In this document: piece by piece, positions 18,796-29,969 of the stretch
Layout: each line of letters opens with the position of its first letter
Numbering within the stretch: the first letter of the stretch is position 1
Assembly: GCA_018828385.1 (NCBI GenBank)
Contig: JAHJVE010000021.1
Location: 160,005 to 224,004, forward strand
Source of the DNA: Gammaproteobacteria bacterium
GTDB lineage: Bacteria > Pseudomonadota > Gammaproteobacteria > Burkholderiales > Rhodocyclaceae
Direction of reading: 5' to 3'
DNA: 64,000 bases
The notes under the pieces: model-generated
The model's input: only the letters and a program-made list of their open reading frames with translations
Databases searched by the model: none
Told to the model about the DNA's origin: nothing
Program-made: the position numbers and the translations under genes

Positions 18796-19937
18796 GCCCC
18801 AACCAGGCGACGGGCGCGTCGGATTTGCCTGACACTGTGACGAGGCGGCGGCCGAAAGAGCCATGCACCGCCATCATTGTTACGACACATAAGGGCTGAC
18901 GGGCTGGCCAATCGCCCCTAAAATCAGGTCATGCCCCATCCCGGCCGTGGCCCCATCCTGCTTTCCCGCTACCTCGCCCTCGCCTGGGCAGGGCTGGTCA
19001 TCTATGCCAGCCTGCATCCGTTTGCCGGCTGGCGCGACACCGGCGTCTCGCCGATTGCCTTCCTCGAAGGCGGCTGGCCGCGCTACTGGACGGTCTTCGA
19101 TCTGGTTGCCAATGTCGCGGTCTACCTGCCTCTGGGCTTCTTTTTGACGCTGGCGCTGAGCAGTCTGCCCTGGCGTTTCTCCGCCCCGATCCTCGCCGTG
19201 CTGCTTACCGGCGGCGTCAGTTTTGGCCTGGAAACCGCGCAGACCTGGCTGCCGTCGCGCGTGCCCTCCAATCTCGACCTGGTCTGCAACACGTTGGGCG
19301 GGCTGTTCGGCGCGCTCTGGGCGCAACAGGTCGGGCCACGCGTCTTCGCCCGGCTGGCCGCGCTGGAACATCGGCTGATCGCCCCCATCCCGCACGCCGA
19401 ACTTGGCCTGACGCTGCTCGGATTGTGGCTATTCGTGCCACTCTCGCCGGAAACTCTGCTCTTCGGGGCCGGCGATTTGCGGCAAATTTTCGGGTTGACC
19501 GGTGCACTCCCGTTCGCCGCCGAGAGTTTCGTCATGATCGAGGCCACCATCACGGCCTTCAATGTCGTGGCGGTGGGCCTCATCGTCCGCATGCTGTGCG
19601 CCCGACTGCTTTTCGCCTATCTCATCGTGCCGCTCTTTCTGCTCCTCAGCCTGGTCGTCGCCACGCTCGCCGCAGCCGTTCTGGTCAGCCCGGCCGATGC
19701 GCTGGCCTGGCTGACGCCGGGGGCTCGGCTCGGACTTATTTTTGGCGGCGCCATCCTCGCCGTGACCATCGCCCTGCCGGCAACGCCGCGCCTGATCATC
19801 ACCGCGCTGACGCTGATGGCGGGTACAGTGCTGGTTAACATGGCGCCGCCCAACCCGTATTCGGACGCCGCGCTGGCCGTCTGGCGACAGGGGCACTTTC
19901 TCAATTTCAATGGTCTGACGCGACTGGTTGCAACGTT

Positions 19938-22655
<2,718 letters not shown>

Positions 22656-22716
22656 CCACCTTCATGTCATAATTTGCGCTTTTTCCATCCCCTCTCGCCT
22701 AGAGGTCGATTTTCCC

Positions 22717-23601
22717 ATGTCCTTGTTCTCCACCAATGCACCGCGTCTTGTCGCCGCCGGGCTCATCCTCGCCAGCAGCCTGGTCCAGGCCGCCGATCCT
22801 GTTTACTTCCAGTTTCGCGAATTGCTGGCCGAAAAGGTAGTACGCGCCGAGCTTGACCCCAAGGTGAGGATTTATCTGGGCACTGAAGCCTCGCCGGTCA
22901 TCGTCGAATCCGCTGGGCCGGATACCTACACCGGCCCGGGTATCGCCATAAGCCCGTTCGGTGGCTCGCGGCGGCACTGTGTCGAAGCGTTCGCCAATGC
23001 CATCAGGTCCATGGTCACCGACGCCGTTGCCGGCGGTTACGACAGCATCCTCAATCTGCGCGCCATGGATGGCGACAATCCGTCTCAAGACGCCAATGGA
23101 TTCAGCTGCACGCCGGCCTACAAGGTCACGATAGTCAGCCTGCATTCCACCCTCGGGGTCACGGCAGCAGCCGCCCAGCGCGCCGCCGAGGATGACCGGC
23201 GTTTGCTCCGCGCCCCCTATCGCGAGCCTTGGGAAGATTCGATCTACGTCGCCCTCGCCCCCATTGCCGACTCCCCCGAAGCCCTGGCCATTTTTGCCGG
23301 CAAGGTCAAGGGCTACTGGGGCGTGGACGCCCCGAATTACCGGCTGCGCGGCATTCCGGAAGACTACGCCGGCTCCGCTCCCTTGAACCGCCAGGACCTC
23401 GAGGGGTCCTGCAAGCAAGCAGTACTCAATACGCTCAAGGATATGGTCGACAACGCCGTCGAACGCGGCTTCGACTCGCTGATCCGGATTCGCAGCCGCA
23501 TGTACGAACAGACCACACCCGGCATGGCCAGCGTCGAATGCGAGATCGGCAAGAAGGCCGTCTTCGTCACGCTTCAGGGAACCGTGGCCAATAGGCTCTG
23601 A
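22717..23601 (+). CDS. periplasmic protein with a duplicated small domain
   Basis: 294 residues starting at MSLFSTNAPRL, with a signal peptide ending near VQAADP. The rest contains two related units. Unit one has LAEKVVRAELDPKVRIYLG followed by HCVEAFANAIRSMVTDAVAGGYDSILNLRA and a C-containing strand; unit two repeats this as SCKQAVLNTLKDMVDNAVERGFDSLIRIRS. Each unit resembles the small secreted proteins that databases mislabel as excinuclease ATPase subunit; no ATPase motif is present and the function is unknown. The in-frame start upstream at 22612 was rejected because it would bury the signal peptide. Confidence 0.7.
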   Translation: MSLFSTNAPRLVAAGLILASSLVQAADPVYFQFRELLAEKVVRAELDPKVRIYLGTEASPVIVESAGPDTYTGPGIAISPFGGSRRHCVEAFANAIRSMVTDAVAGGYDSILNLRAMDGDNPSQDANGFSCTPAYKVTIVSLHSTLGVTAAAAQRAAEDDRRLLRAPYREPWEDSIYVALAPIADSPEALAIFAGKVKGYWGVDAPNYRLRGIPEDYAGSAPLNRQDLEGSCKQAVLNTLKDMVDNAVERGFDSLIRIRSRMYEQTTPGMASVECEIGKKAVFVTLQGTVANRL

Positions 23602-23630
23602 TTGCCCAGGGCCTGTGCCGCGAGTGACTG

Positions 23631-23669
23631 CTACGGTCAACCGGAAAAAACAGCCAATTTTGAAATCTC
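23631..23669 (+). repeat. interspersed repeat copy 3 (intergenic)
   Basis: CTACGGTCAACCGGAAAA, then AACAGCCAATTT and TGAAATCTCG. It lies 29 bases after a stop codon and only 8 bases before a parS-like palindrome. Confidence 0.9.
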
Positions 23670-23677
23670 GTCATCGC

Positions 23678-23691
23678 GTTCCACGTGAAAC
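23678..23691. other. parS-like site (one mismatch)
   Basis: GTTCCACGTGAAAC differs at one position from the ParB-binding core GTTTCACGTGAAAC, so it may be a weak or decayed centromere site. It is 39 bases upstream of the ferredoxin gene. Confidence 0.55.
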
Positions 23692-23730
23692 CGCCTCGCC
23701 TATAATGCGAGGTCTGCACAGGAGCCCCGC

Positions 23731-24039
23731 ATGAGCTATTTCAAACACCACGTTTTTGTCTGCACCAACCAGCGCGAAGGCGGCGAGCAATGCTGCAACA
23801 ACCTTGGCGGCTCAGACATGTTCGCCTACGCCAAGGACCGCATCGGCGCCCTCAAGCAAAACGGCGCCGGCGCCATCCGCATCAACAAGGCCGGCTGCCT
23901 CGGCCGCTGCGATGTCGGCCCGGTCATGGTCGTGTACCCGGAAGAAACCTGGTATTCGTTCATCGACAAGGACGACGTCGAGGAAATCATCCAGTCCCAC
24001 CTGATCGGCGGCCAGATCGTCGACCGTCTGAAGATCTGA
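23731..24039 (+). CDS. thioredoxin-like [2Fe-2S] ferredoxin
   Basis: 102 residues of the shethna-type/thioredoxin-like ferredoxin fold. The N-terminus reads YFKHHVFVCTNQREGGEQCC and the C-terminal half has INKAGCLGRCDVGPVMVVYPEETWY; the four cluster Cys would be Cys11, one Cys of the CC pair, and the two in GCLGRC. The partner is unknown. It lies 4 bases before an alpha/beta hydrolase gene and probably shares its message. Confidence 0.85.
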   Translation: MSYFKHHVFVCTNQREGGEQCCNNLGGSDMFAYAKDRIGALKQNGAGAIRINKAGCLGRCDVGPVMVVYPEETWYSFIDKDDVEEIIQSHLIGGQIVDRLKI

Positions 24040-24043
24040 GCCC

Positions 24044-24682
24044 ATGCGCGTCGTCGAAGAGAAGATCCTCGTCGATGGCCCGGTCGGCAAGATCGAGGTC
24101 ATCATGGAACGCCCGGATGCGCCGAAGGGCATCGCATTGATCGCCCATCCGCACCCGATTGGCGGCGGCGCCAACACCAACAAGGTCGCCTACACGCTGG
24201 CCCGCACCTTCGTCGCGCTCGGCTACGCCGCCTTCCGCCCGAATTTCCGCGGCGTCGGCGGTACCGAAGGCGTTCATGACGAAGGCGTCGGCGAAACCGA
24301 CGACCTGCTCGCCGTGCTTGAAGACGCCAAGTGCCGCTGCGGCAACCTGCCCGTCGCGCTGGCCGGCTTCTCCTTCGGCGCCTATTGCCAGACCCGCGTC
24401 GCCAAGCGCCTGAGCGAAGCCAGCCACCCGGCCCAGCGCCTCGTCCTGGTCGGCACCGCCGCCGGCTTCATCGAAGGCACCCGCCAATACGACACCGAAG
24501 CCGTGCCGCACGACACCATCGTCATCCACGGCTCGGCCGACGACACCGTGCCGCTCGGCAACGTCCTCGACTGGGCGCAACCGCTCGACCTGCCGGTCGT
24601 CGTCGTGCCCGGCGCCGATCACTTCTTCCACCGTCGCCTGCATCTGATCCGCGACATCGTGACGCGCGCATGGCGGCACTAG
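24044..24682 (+). CDS. alpha/beta hydrolase, COG2945 type
   Basis: 212 residues, the compact COG2945 alpha/beta hydrolase. Motifs are [25 protein letters not shown] near residue 30, the nucleophile elbow GFSFGAY with Ser near residue 108, Asp in [10 protein letters not shown] and the catalytic His in [13 protein letters not shown]. The substrate is unknown. The last 13 bases overlap the downstream ABC ATPase start, so the ferredoxin, hydrolase and ATPase genes look like one operon. Confidence 0.85.
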   Translation: MRVVEEKILVDGPVGKIEVIMERPDAPKGIALIAHPHPIGGGANTNKVAYTLARTFVALGYAAFRPNFRGVGGTEGVHDEGVGETDDLLAVLEDAKCRCGNLPVALAGFSFGAYCQTRVAKRLSEASHPAQRLVLVGTAAGFIEGTRQYDTEAVPHDTIVIHGSADDTVPLGNVLDWAQPLDLPVVVVPGADHFFHRRLHLIRDIVTRAWRH

Positions 24683-25587
24683 ACGCCAGCAATCTGCGCA
24701 AGACCTACGGCGACAGCGAAGTCGTCGCCGGTCTGTCGTTCGCCGTCGAACCCGGCACCTGCTTCGGCCTGCTCGGCCCGAACGGCGCCGGCAAGACGAC
24801 GACGCTGCGCCTCTGCCTCGGCCTGACCGCGCCGGACAGCGGCGACATCACGCTCAACGGCCACGCCATTCCCGACGACGCGCAGACGGCGCGAGCGCGC
24901 ATCGGCGTCGTGCCGCAATTCGACAATCTCGACCCCGACTTCACCTGCGCCGAAAACCTGCTCGTCTTCGGCCGCTACTTCGGGATCCAGGATGCCGACA
25001 TCCGCGCCAGGATCCCGCAACTGCTCGAATTCGCCGGCCTGTCGAGCAAGGCCGACGCCAAGCTGTCCACACTCTCCGGCGGCATGAAGCGCCGGCTGAC
25101 GCTGGCCCGGGCGATGGTCAATGATCCCGACATCATCTTCCTCGACGAGCCAACCACCGGCCTCGACCCGCAAGCCCGCCACCTGATCTGGGAACGCCTC
25201 AAGCAGCTCAAGTCGGCCGGCAAGACGCTGATCCTGACCACCCATTTCATGGACGAAGCCGAACGCCTGTGTGACACGCTGATCGTCATCGACCACGGCC
25301 GCAAGATCGCCGAAGGCAGCCCGCGCCAGCTCATCGCCGAACAGATCGAACCGCAAGTCGTCGAGGTTTTCGACGAATCCCACGGTCAACTGGAAAATTT
25401 CGTCAAAAATCAAAAGCACCTCGCCGAGCGCGTCGAGACCAGCGGCGAAACCGCCTTCTTCTACTGCCGCGACCCGCACGAACTGCTGGCCCGGCTGGCC
25501 GACACCGACGGTCTGCGCTACGTGCACCGCGCCTCCAACCTCGAAGACGTCTTCATCAAGCTGACCGGCCGCGAACTGCGCGATTGA
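24670..25587 (+). CDS. ABC transporter ATP-binding protein, NodI-like
   Basis: A 305-residue ATPase subunit of an ABC-2 exporter. The start was placed at [14 protein letters not shown]. Walker A is [10 protein letters not shown], the signature LSGGMKRRL, Walker [13 protein letters not shown], followed by a C-terminal accessory domain. The likely partner is the NodJ-like permease at 28872, normally adjacent in this family but here 3.3 kb away. Residues about 237-249 ([13 protein letters not shown]) in the accessory domain are encoded by a repeat copy. Confidence 0.9.
   Translation: MAALDASNLRKTYGDSEVVAGLSFAVEPGTCFGLLGPNGAGKTTTLRLCLGLTAPDSGDITLNGHAIPDDAQTARARIGVVPQFDNLDPDFTCAENLLVFGRYFGIQDADIRARIPQLLEFAGLSSKADAKLSTLSGGMKRRLTLARAMVNDPDIIFLDEPTTGLDPQARHLIWERLKQLKSAGKTLILTTHFMDEAERLCDTLIVIDHGRKIAEGSPRQLIAEQIEPQVVEVFDESHGQLENFVKNQKHLAERVETSGETAFFYCRDPHELLARLADTDGLRYVHRASNLEDVFIKLTGRELRD
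25379..25417 (+). repeat. interspersed repeat copy 4, in frame inside ABC ATPase
   Basis: A diverged copy: CCCACGGTCAACTGGAAAA, TTTCGTCAAAAA, TCAAAAGC. It is translated as [12 protein letters not shown] within the C-terminal accessory domain of the ATPase. Confidence 0.65.
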
Positions 25588-25730
25588 ATCCGGGGAAACC
25601 CGGCCGGCCAGCGGAAACCAGCCGCAACCGATGCCACGCGGATAACATATTTGCGCGCCAAGCTCATGTTTTGTCTGGACATTTCGCCAAATCTGCTAGA
25701 ATGATGCAATCAGCTTGGATTGGAATCGCA

Positions 25731-26336
25731 ATGCGTTGGATCTTCGTCGCGGCAGTGCTCGCATTTTCGGCAGTGGAAGTTTGTGCCTCGGAACCAGTTT
25801 CCGACGAGGCACAGCAGTCCGTTGTCGACATGTCGGTCGCCGCCCCGGGCGTCACCATCTCGGCCATTCCGATGCCGCCGCGCGCCATCAAGGTCCTGAC
25901 GCTCGAACAATCCGACCGCCTGCGCGCCGCCCGAAAAGCGCGACTCGCCAAGAAAAAAGCCTCGCCAACCTTGATGCTGACCCGGACCGAGCGTCGCCAG
26001 GTCGCGCTACTGACGTCCAGCAGCAAATCCGGAGAGGCGCGCGCCTTCTCCTACGACCCGAACGAAAACTATCAGGGCAGCCTTGAAGACCTCGATCTGC
26101 ACCGCTCGTTCAGCCGCCCCAAGGTCGTTGACGAACCCAATGCCAACGAAGCCGAGGCCGATGATCTACCCGGCCACATCCGTCTGCGCCTGATGCTGGC
26201 GCGGCTCAAGGCCGTTGAGGCGCACGCTCTTAATCAGGCGGCGGATAACGACGAGTCGCTTCCCGACGCCGTCCTGCTGCGCCTGAAAGACGCCCGCCTG
26301 AAGGCGGTTGAAGCGCATCAGCGCAAGTTCGGCTAA
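25731..26336 (+). CDS. secreted hypothetical protein with ARLKAVEAH repeats
   Basis: 201 residues, not recognised. A signal peptide (MRWIFVAAVLAFSAVEVCASEP) is followed by a charged, low-complexity body rich in Arg, Lys and Ala. The C-terminus repeats a unit: LRLMLARLKAVEAHALNQA and LLRLKDARLKAVEAHQRKFG, probably two copies of one helix. An ATG pair at 25701/25704 could add 10 residues; I chose the start that leaves a clean signal sequence. It separates the ABC ATPase from its presumed permease. Confidence 0.6.
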   Translation: MRWIFVAAVLAFSAVEVCASEPVSDEAQQSVVDMSVAAPGVTISAIPMPPRAIKVLTLEQSDRLRAARKARLAKKKASPTLMLTRTERRQVALLTSSSKSGEARAFSYDPNENYQGSLEDLDLHRSFSRPKVVDEPNANEAEADDLPGHIRLRLMLARLKAVEAHALNQAADNDESLPDAVLLRLKDARLKAVEAHQRKFG

Positions 26337-26345
26337 GCCTCGTTT

Positions 26346-27113
26346 TCAGCCCAGCAGGGCATCCACCGCAGCAGAAAAATCGTCGTAAATCGCGGCCGGA
26401 CGAATGTCCGGATGCGCGTCGTCGCCGGCTCTGAACTTCCCCGTCCGCACCAGAATTCCCGGAATTCCCGCCGCCTGCGCGCCGCCGATGTCGTCGGCCA
26501 AATCGTCGCCGATCAGCACCGCCTCCGCCGCATCGACGCCCAGTTCGGCCTGTGCCGCGGCAAAGAAAGCCGGTGCCGGCTTGCCGGTGATTTCGGCCGT
26601 GATCCCGGCCGAATACTCCAGCCCGGCGACAAAGGCCCCCATATCGAGCGACAGGGCATCCGGCTCCATGAAATAGCGATTGCGCGCCATCGCCATGAGC
26701 GGCAGCCCCTGCATGAGCAGCCGGAAGGCATGGTTGAGGATGGGGTAGGAAAAATGCGCTCCCATGTCGCCGAGCACGACCACATTCGGATCGGCAGCAC
26801 TGTCGCCCATTTCCTCGGCAATGTCGGGATGGACCAGCCACAGCGGGCGCAAACCCCGGCTACGAACCAGAGTTCGCGCCGCCAGCGCCGCCGTCTGGAT
26901 CTCGCCGGCGGCCAGCGTGAACCCCATGCGCTGCAATTTGGCGAACAGGATGTTGCTCGGCGTGCGTGTCGTATTGGTCAGGAAACGCAAGGGCAGGCCC
27001 GATGCCCGCAGCCGGTCAAGCGCCCGTACCGCCCCCGGCAAGGCGTCATCCCCTGTGTGCAGGACGCCGGCCAGATCGATCAATACAGCCTTCGGTGAAG
27101 TTGTCGGCGCCAT
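26346..27113 (-). CDS. HAD-superfamily phosphatase, LHPP/NagD-like
   Basis: 255 residues from an ATG with GAGGGAG just upstream. The N-terminal VLIDLAGVLHTGDDALPGA carries the nucleophile Asp13; the second motif position is Ala rather than Asp, as in LHPP-type enzymes where it is Ser. FLTNTTRTP is motif II, KPAPAFF the Lys motif and VLIGDDLADDIGGAQAAG motif IV. The family dephosphorylates small phosphate esters or phospho-amino acids; the substrate here is unknown. It is convergent with the hypothetical secreted gene. Confidence 0.85.
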   Translation of the reverse strand: MAPTTSPKAVLIDLAGVLHTGDDALPGAVRALDRLRASGLPLRFLTNTTRTPSNILFAKLQRMGFTLAAGEIQTAALAARTLVRSRGLRPLWLVHPDIAEEMGDSAADPNVVVLGDMGAHFSYPILNHAFRLLMQGLPLMAMARNRYFMEPDALSLDMGAFVAGLEYSAGITAEITGKPAPAFFAAAQAELGVDAAEAVLIGDDLADDIGGAQAAGIPGILVRTGKFRAGDDAHPDIRPAAIYDDFSAAVDALLG

Positions 27114-27169
27114 TTCCGCTCCCTCGATAAAATTTTGACCGTTGTTCGATTGTGGTTTTGGGCGAAAGT

Positions 27170-28714
27170 TTAACCCGCGCCGCCGTGCCGGTCCTGCCGT
27201 TGCACCAGGGTTCTGGCGACACGCGGCAGCGGCTTTTCCCGGTCTTTCAACAGGCCGTGCAGACAAACCGGATTGGCCCGGGCGCCGCTAGCCTGATAGT
27301 CGGCAAGCAGGGTCTGGCGGACGCTCTCCTTTTTCATCCCAAGCACCCCGGTCAGGTAATCGAACAGGCTGTCGAGCAGCTTTTCCGGCGTCAGGCGGCT
27401 GGTCTGGCCAGCGCTCTGCCATAGCCAATCGGCAAATGCCAGGAAGGCATTGAAGGGCGAGGGGCCGGCAAGCAGGATGGGCAGGGTTTGCGGGAAGCGG
27501 CCGGAGTTGGCGAGCAGATCCCAGTAGCGGGCGAGGCGGGTGAAGCGCTCGACGGTCGGCGCATCGACCAAGGCGGTTTGGCGGACGGTGTAGGGCGGTT
27601 CGGCGTCGTAAACCATGCCGTGAGCGACCGTATGGCGGGCGATTGGCGTGCCGCGCAGGCGTTTGAGGACGCCGAGCTGGATTTCGTGCGGGCGCAGGGC
27701 GTAGAGGCGGTCGAAACCTTCAGCAAAGCTGGCCAGCGTTTCGCCGGGCAGGCCGAAAATGAGATCAGTGTGCAGGTGGGCGTGGCTGTGACTGACCAGC
27801 CAGGCGAGGTTTTCGCAGGTTTTGGCGTTATCTTGCCGGCGCGAAATGGCCTGCTGGACTTCGGGGTTGAAAGTCTGGATGCCGACTTCGAACTGCAGCA
27901 CGCCGGGCGGGAAACGGGCGATCATGTCTTTCAGGCGTTCCGGCAGGTGATCGGGGATCACTTCGAAATGCAGGAAGAGGTCCGGCGTCAGACGGTCGAG
28001 GAAGAACTGCAGGATGGTCAGCGAGCTGTCGGTCTTGAGGTTGAAGGTGCGGTCGACGAACTTGAAGTTGCGCGCCCCGCGCTCGTAGAGCGTTTCCAGG
28101 GCGGCAACAAAGCGTTCCGCCTCAAAGGCCCAGGCCGTCTTGTCGAGCGAACTGAGGCAGAACTCGCACTTGAACGGGCAGCCGCGCGAGGCTTCGACGT
28201 AGAGCAGCCGATGCGCCAGATCGTCGGCGCTGAACTCGGCGTAGGGCAGGGCGATGTCGGCCAGCGCCGGTTGCTCGCCCGGGATCACCTTCATGAGCGG
28301 TGGTGGCCCATCGAGCAGGGCGCGGCACAGTTTCGGGAAGCTGACGTCACCCCAGCCGGTGATCAGGTGATCGGCGAGCCGGACGATTTCCTGCTCCGCC
28401 CATTCGTAACTGACTTCCGGCCCGCCGACGACAATTTTCAGCCCCGGACGCGCCTGTTTGAGGCGGCGGACAACCTCGGTCGTTTGCCCGACGTTCCAGA
28501 TATAGACGCCGAATCCGATGATCTGCGGCTCTTCGGCGAGCAGCGCGTCGACGATCTCCGGCACCGGCCGGGCGATGGTGAATTCGCGCAGGCCCGTCCG
28601 TTCGCGCAGCCCGGCGCCGCCATGCCGCTCCATGTTGGCCAGCAAGTAGCGCAGGCCGAGCGAGGCGTGGATGTATTTAGCGTTGAGCGTGCTCAGGATG
28701 ATGGCGGGCGTCAT
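27170..28714 (-). CDS. B12-binding radical SAM protein, DUF4080-type
   Basis: 514 residues. An N-terminal cobalamin-binding-like domain (ILSTLNAKYIHASLGLRYLLANM, with GFGVYIWNV and VVGGPEVSYEW) precedes a radical SAM domain with the cluster motif CPFKCEFCLSS near residue 180 and a DUF4080 C-terminal region. Members of this group are widely conserved but functionally uncharacterised. The gene starts 42 bases from a repeat copy and lies between the ABC ATPase and the permease. Confidence 0.85.
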   Translation of the reverse strand: MTPAIILSTLNAKYIHASLGLRYLLANMERHGGAGLRERTGLREFTIARPVPEIVDALLAEEPQIIGFGVYIWNVGQTTEVVRRLKQARPGLKIVVGGPEVSYEWAEQEIVRLADHLITGWGDVSFPKLCRALLDGPPPLMKVIPGEQPALADIALPYAEFSADDLAHRLLYVEASRGCPFKCEFCLSSLDKTAWAFEAERFVAALETLYERGARNFKFVDRTFNLKTDSSLTILQFFLDRLTPDLFLHFEVIPDHLPERLKDMIARFPPGVLQFEVGIQTFNPEVQQAISRRQDNAKTCENLAWLVSHSHAHLHTDLIFGLPGETLASFAEGFDRLYALRPHEIQLGVLKRLRGTPIARHTVAHGMVYDAEPPYTVRQTALVDAPTVERFTRLARYWDLLANSGRFPQTLPILLAGPSPFNAFLAFADWLWQSAGQTSRLTPEKLLDSLFDYLTGVLGMKKESVRQTLLADYQASGARANPVCLHGLLKDREKPLPRVARTLVQRQDRHGGAG

Positions 28715-28755
28715 TTCGCCATTTTGACAGCTTCGCCGAGGCCATCTGAAGTGAT

Positions 28756-28793
28756 CCCACGGTCAACCGGAAAAAAGGGCAAAAATCGAAATC
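28756..28793 (+). repeat. interspersed repeat copy 5 (intergenic, divergent promoter region)
   Basis: CCCACGGTCAACCGGAAAA, AAAGGGCAAAAA, TCGAAATC. It lies in the 157-base region between the divergent radical SAM and ABC permease genes, so it could lie within a promoter of either. Confidence 0.85.
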
Positions 28794-28871
28794 AACAGGG
28801 CACAGAACTTAAACGCTAGCGTCTTGGACAGAGGCTAAAATGCGTCTTCCATTTCGCTCGTTCCTGGCCCC

Positions 28872-29642
28872 ATGCTGCCTCAACCCTCCCTGCTCGGCTG
28901 GCTTCCTGTCTGGCAACGCAATTTCCTGGTCTGGCGCAAGCTCGCCCTGCCGTCCATCCTCGGCAACCTGGCCGATCCACTGATCTACATGCTCGGCCTC
29001 GGCTACGGCCTGGGTGCCATGCTGCCGACCATCGAAGGCCAGCCCTACATCGCTTTCCTGGCCGGTGGCACCGTCTGCGCCTCGACCATGAACGCCGCCA
29101 CTTTCGAAGCCCTGTACTCGGCCTTTTCGCGCATGCACGTCCAGAAAACCTGGGAAGCCATCCTCAACACACCGCTCGGGCTGGGCGATGTCGTCGCTGG
29201 CGAACTGTTCTGGGCGGCGACCAAATCGCTGCTCTCGGGCGCCGCCATTCTCGTCGTCATCACCGCCATGGGCCTGACCAACGGCCCGCTCATGCTCTGG
29301 GCGCTGCCGGCCATCGTCCTGACCGGCCTTGCCTTCGCCGCCCTCGGCCTGATCTGGAACGCACTGGCGCCGAGCTACGATTTCTTCATGTACTACTTCA
29401 CGCTGTTCATCACGCCGATGACCCTCATTTCCGGCGTGTTCTTCCCGACTGACCAGCTCCCCGGCTGGCTCGCCCTGATCGGCGGCTGGCTGCCGCTGGC
29501 CCAGGGCGTGGCGCTGGTCCGCCCGCTGCTCGCCGGCCAGGTCCCGGCCGACGCCCTGATCCACATCATGGCGCTGCTCGCCACCGCGGCCGTAGCCTTC
29601 ACCATCGCCCTCCACCTGACCCGCCGCCGCCTGCTCAAGTAG
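28872..29642 (+). CDS. ABC-2 type transporter permease, NodJ-like
   Basis: A 256-residue inner-membrane protein with about six helices, matching NodJ-type permeases (WQRNFLVWRKLALPSILGNLADPLIYMLGLGYGLG, SGVFFPTDQLP). NodIJ-type systems export small molecules or lipo-oligosaccharides; the cargo here is unknown. Its ATPase partner is presumably the gene at 24670, since no other ABC ATPase is adjacent. cutA follows after 9 bases. Confidence 0.88.
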   Translation: MLPQPSLLGWLPVWQRNFLVWRKLALPSILGNLADPLIYMLGLGYGLGAMLPTIEGQPYIAFLAGGTVCASTMNAATFEALYSAFSRMHVQKTWEAILNTPLGLGDVVAGELFWAATKSLLSGAAILVVITAMGLTNGPLMLWALPAIVLTGLAFAALGLIWNALAPSYDFFMYYFTLFITPMTLISGVFFPTDQLPGWLALIGGWLPLAQGVALVRPLLAGQVPADALIHIMALLATAAVAFTIALHLTRRRLLK

Positions 29643-29651
29643 AATTCGCTA

Positions 29652-29969
29652 ATGGAAATCCTGCTCGTCATCACCAACTGCCCGGACGAAGAAACCGCCA
29701 ACGCCATCGCGCTCGCCGCCGTTGAAGAAAAGCTGGCCGCCTGCGTCAACATCCTGCCGCGCGTCCAGTCGGTCTATCGCTGGCAGGGCAAGGTCGAATC
29801 GGCTTCCGAAATTCCGCTTTTTTTCAAGTCGACCGTAGCAAACTACCCGGCGCTCGAAGCCAGAATCCGCGAACTCCACCCCTACGAGTTGCCCGAAATC
29901 ATCGCCCTGCCGCTCAGCCACGGCTTGCCCGCCTACCTGAACTGGGTGGCGGCAGAAACGACCCAATGA
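29652..29969 (+). CDS. cutA: divalent cation tolerance protein CutA
   Basis: 105 residues of the trimeric, ferredoxin-like CutA1 fold, linked to copper tolerance in enteric bacteria though its general role is unclear. Conserved blocks are VITNCPDEETANAIALAAVEEKLAACVNILP, VYRWQGKVE and HPYELPEIIALPLSHGLPAYLNWV. The stop overlaps the dsbD start as ATGA, the common cutA-dsbD arrangement of proteobacteria. Confidence 0.95.
   Translation: MEILLVITNCPDEETANAIALAAVEEKLAACVNILPRVQSVYRWQGKVESASEIPLFFKSTVANYPALEARIRELHPYELPEIIALPLSHGLPAYLNWVAAETTQ

Noticed and set aside
29805-29840. Repeat-like minus-strand sequence in cutA (CTACGGTCGACTTG)
   Set aside because: The protein aligns without a gap to CutA family sequence here (FFKSTVANYPALE), so there is no insertion.
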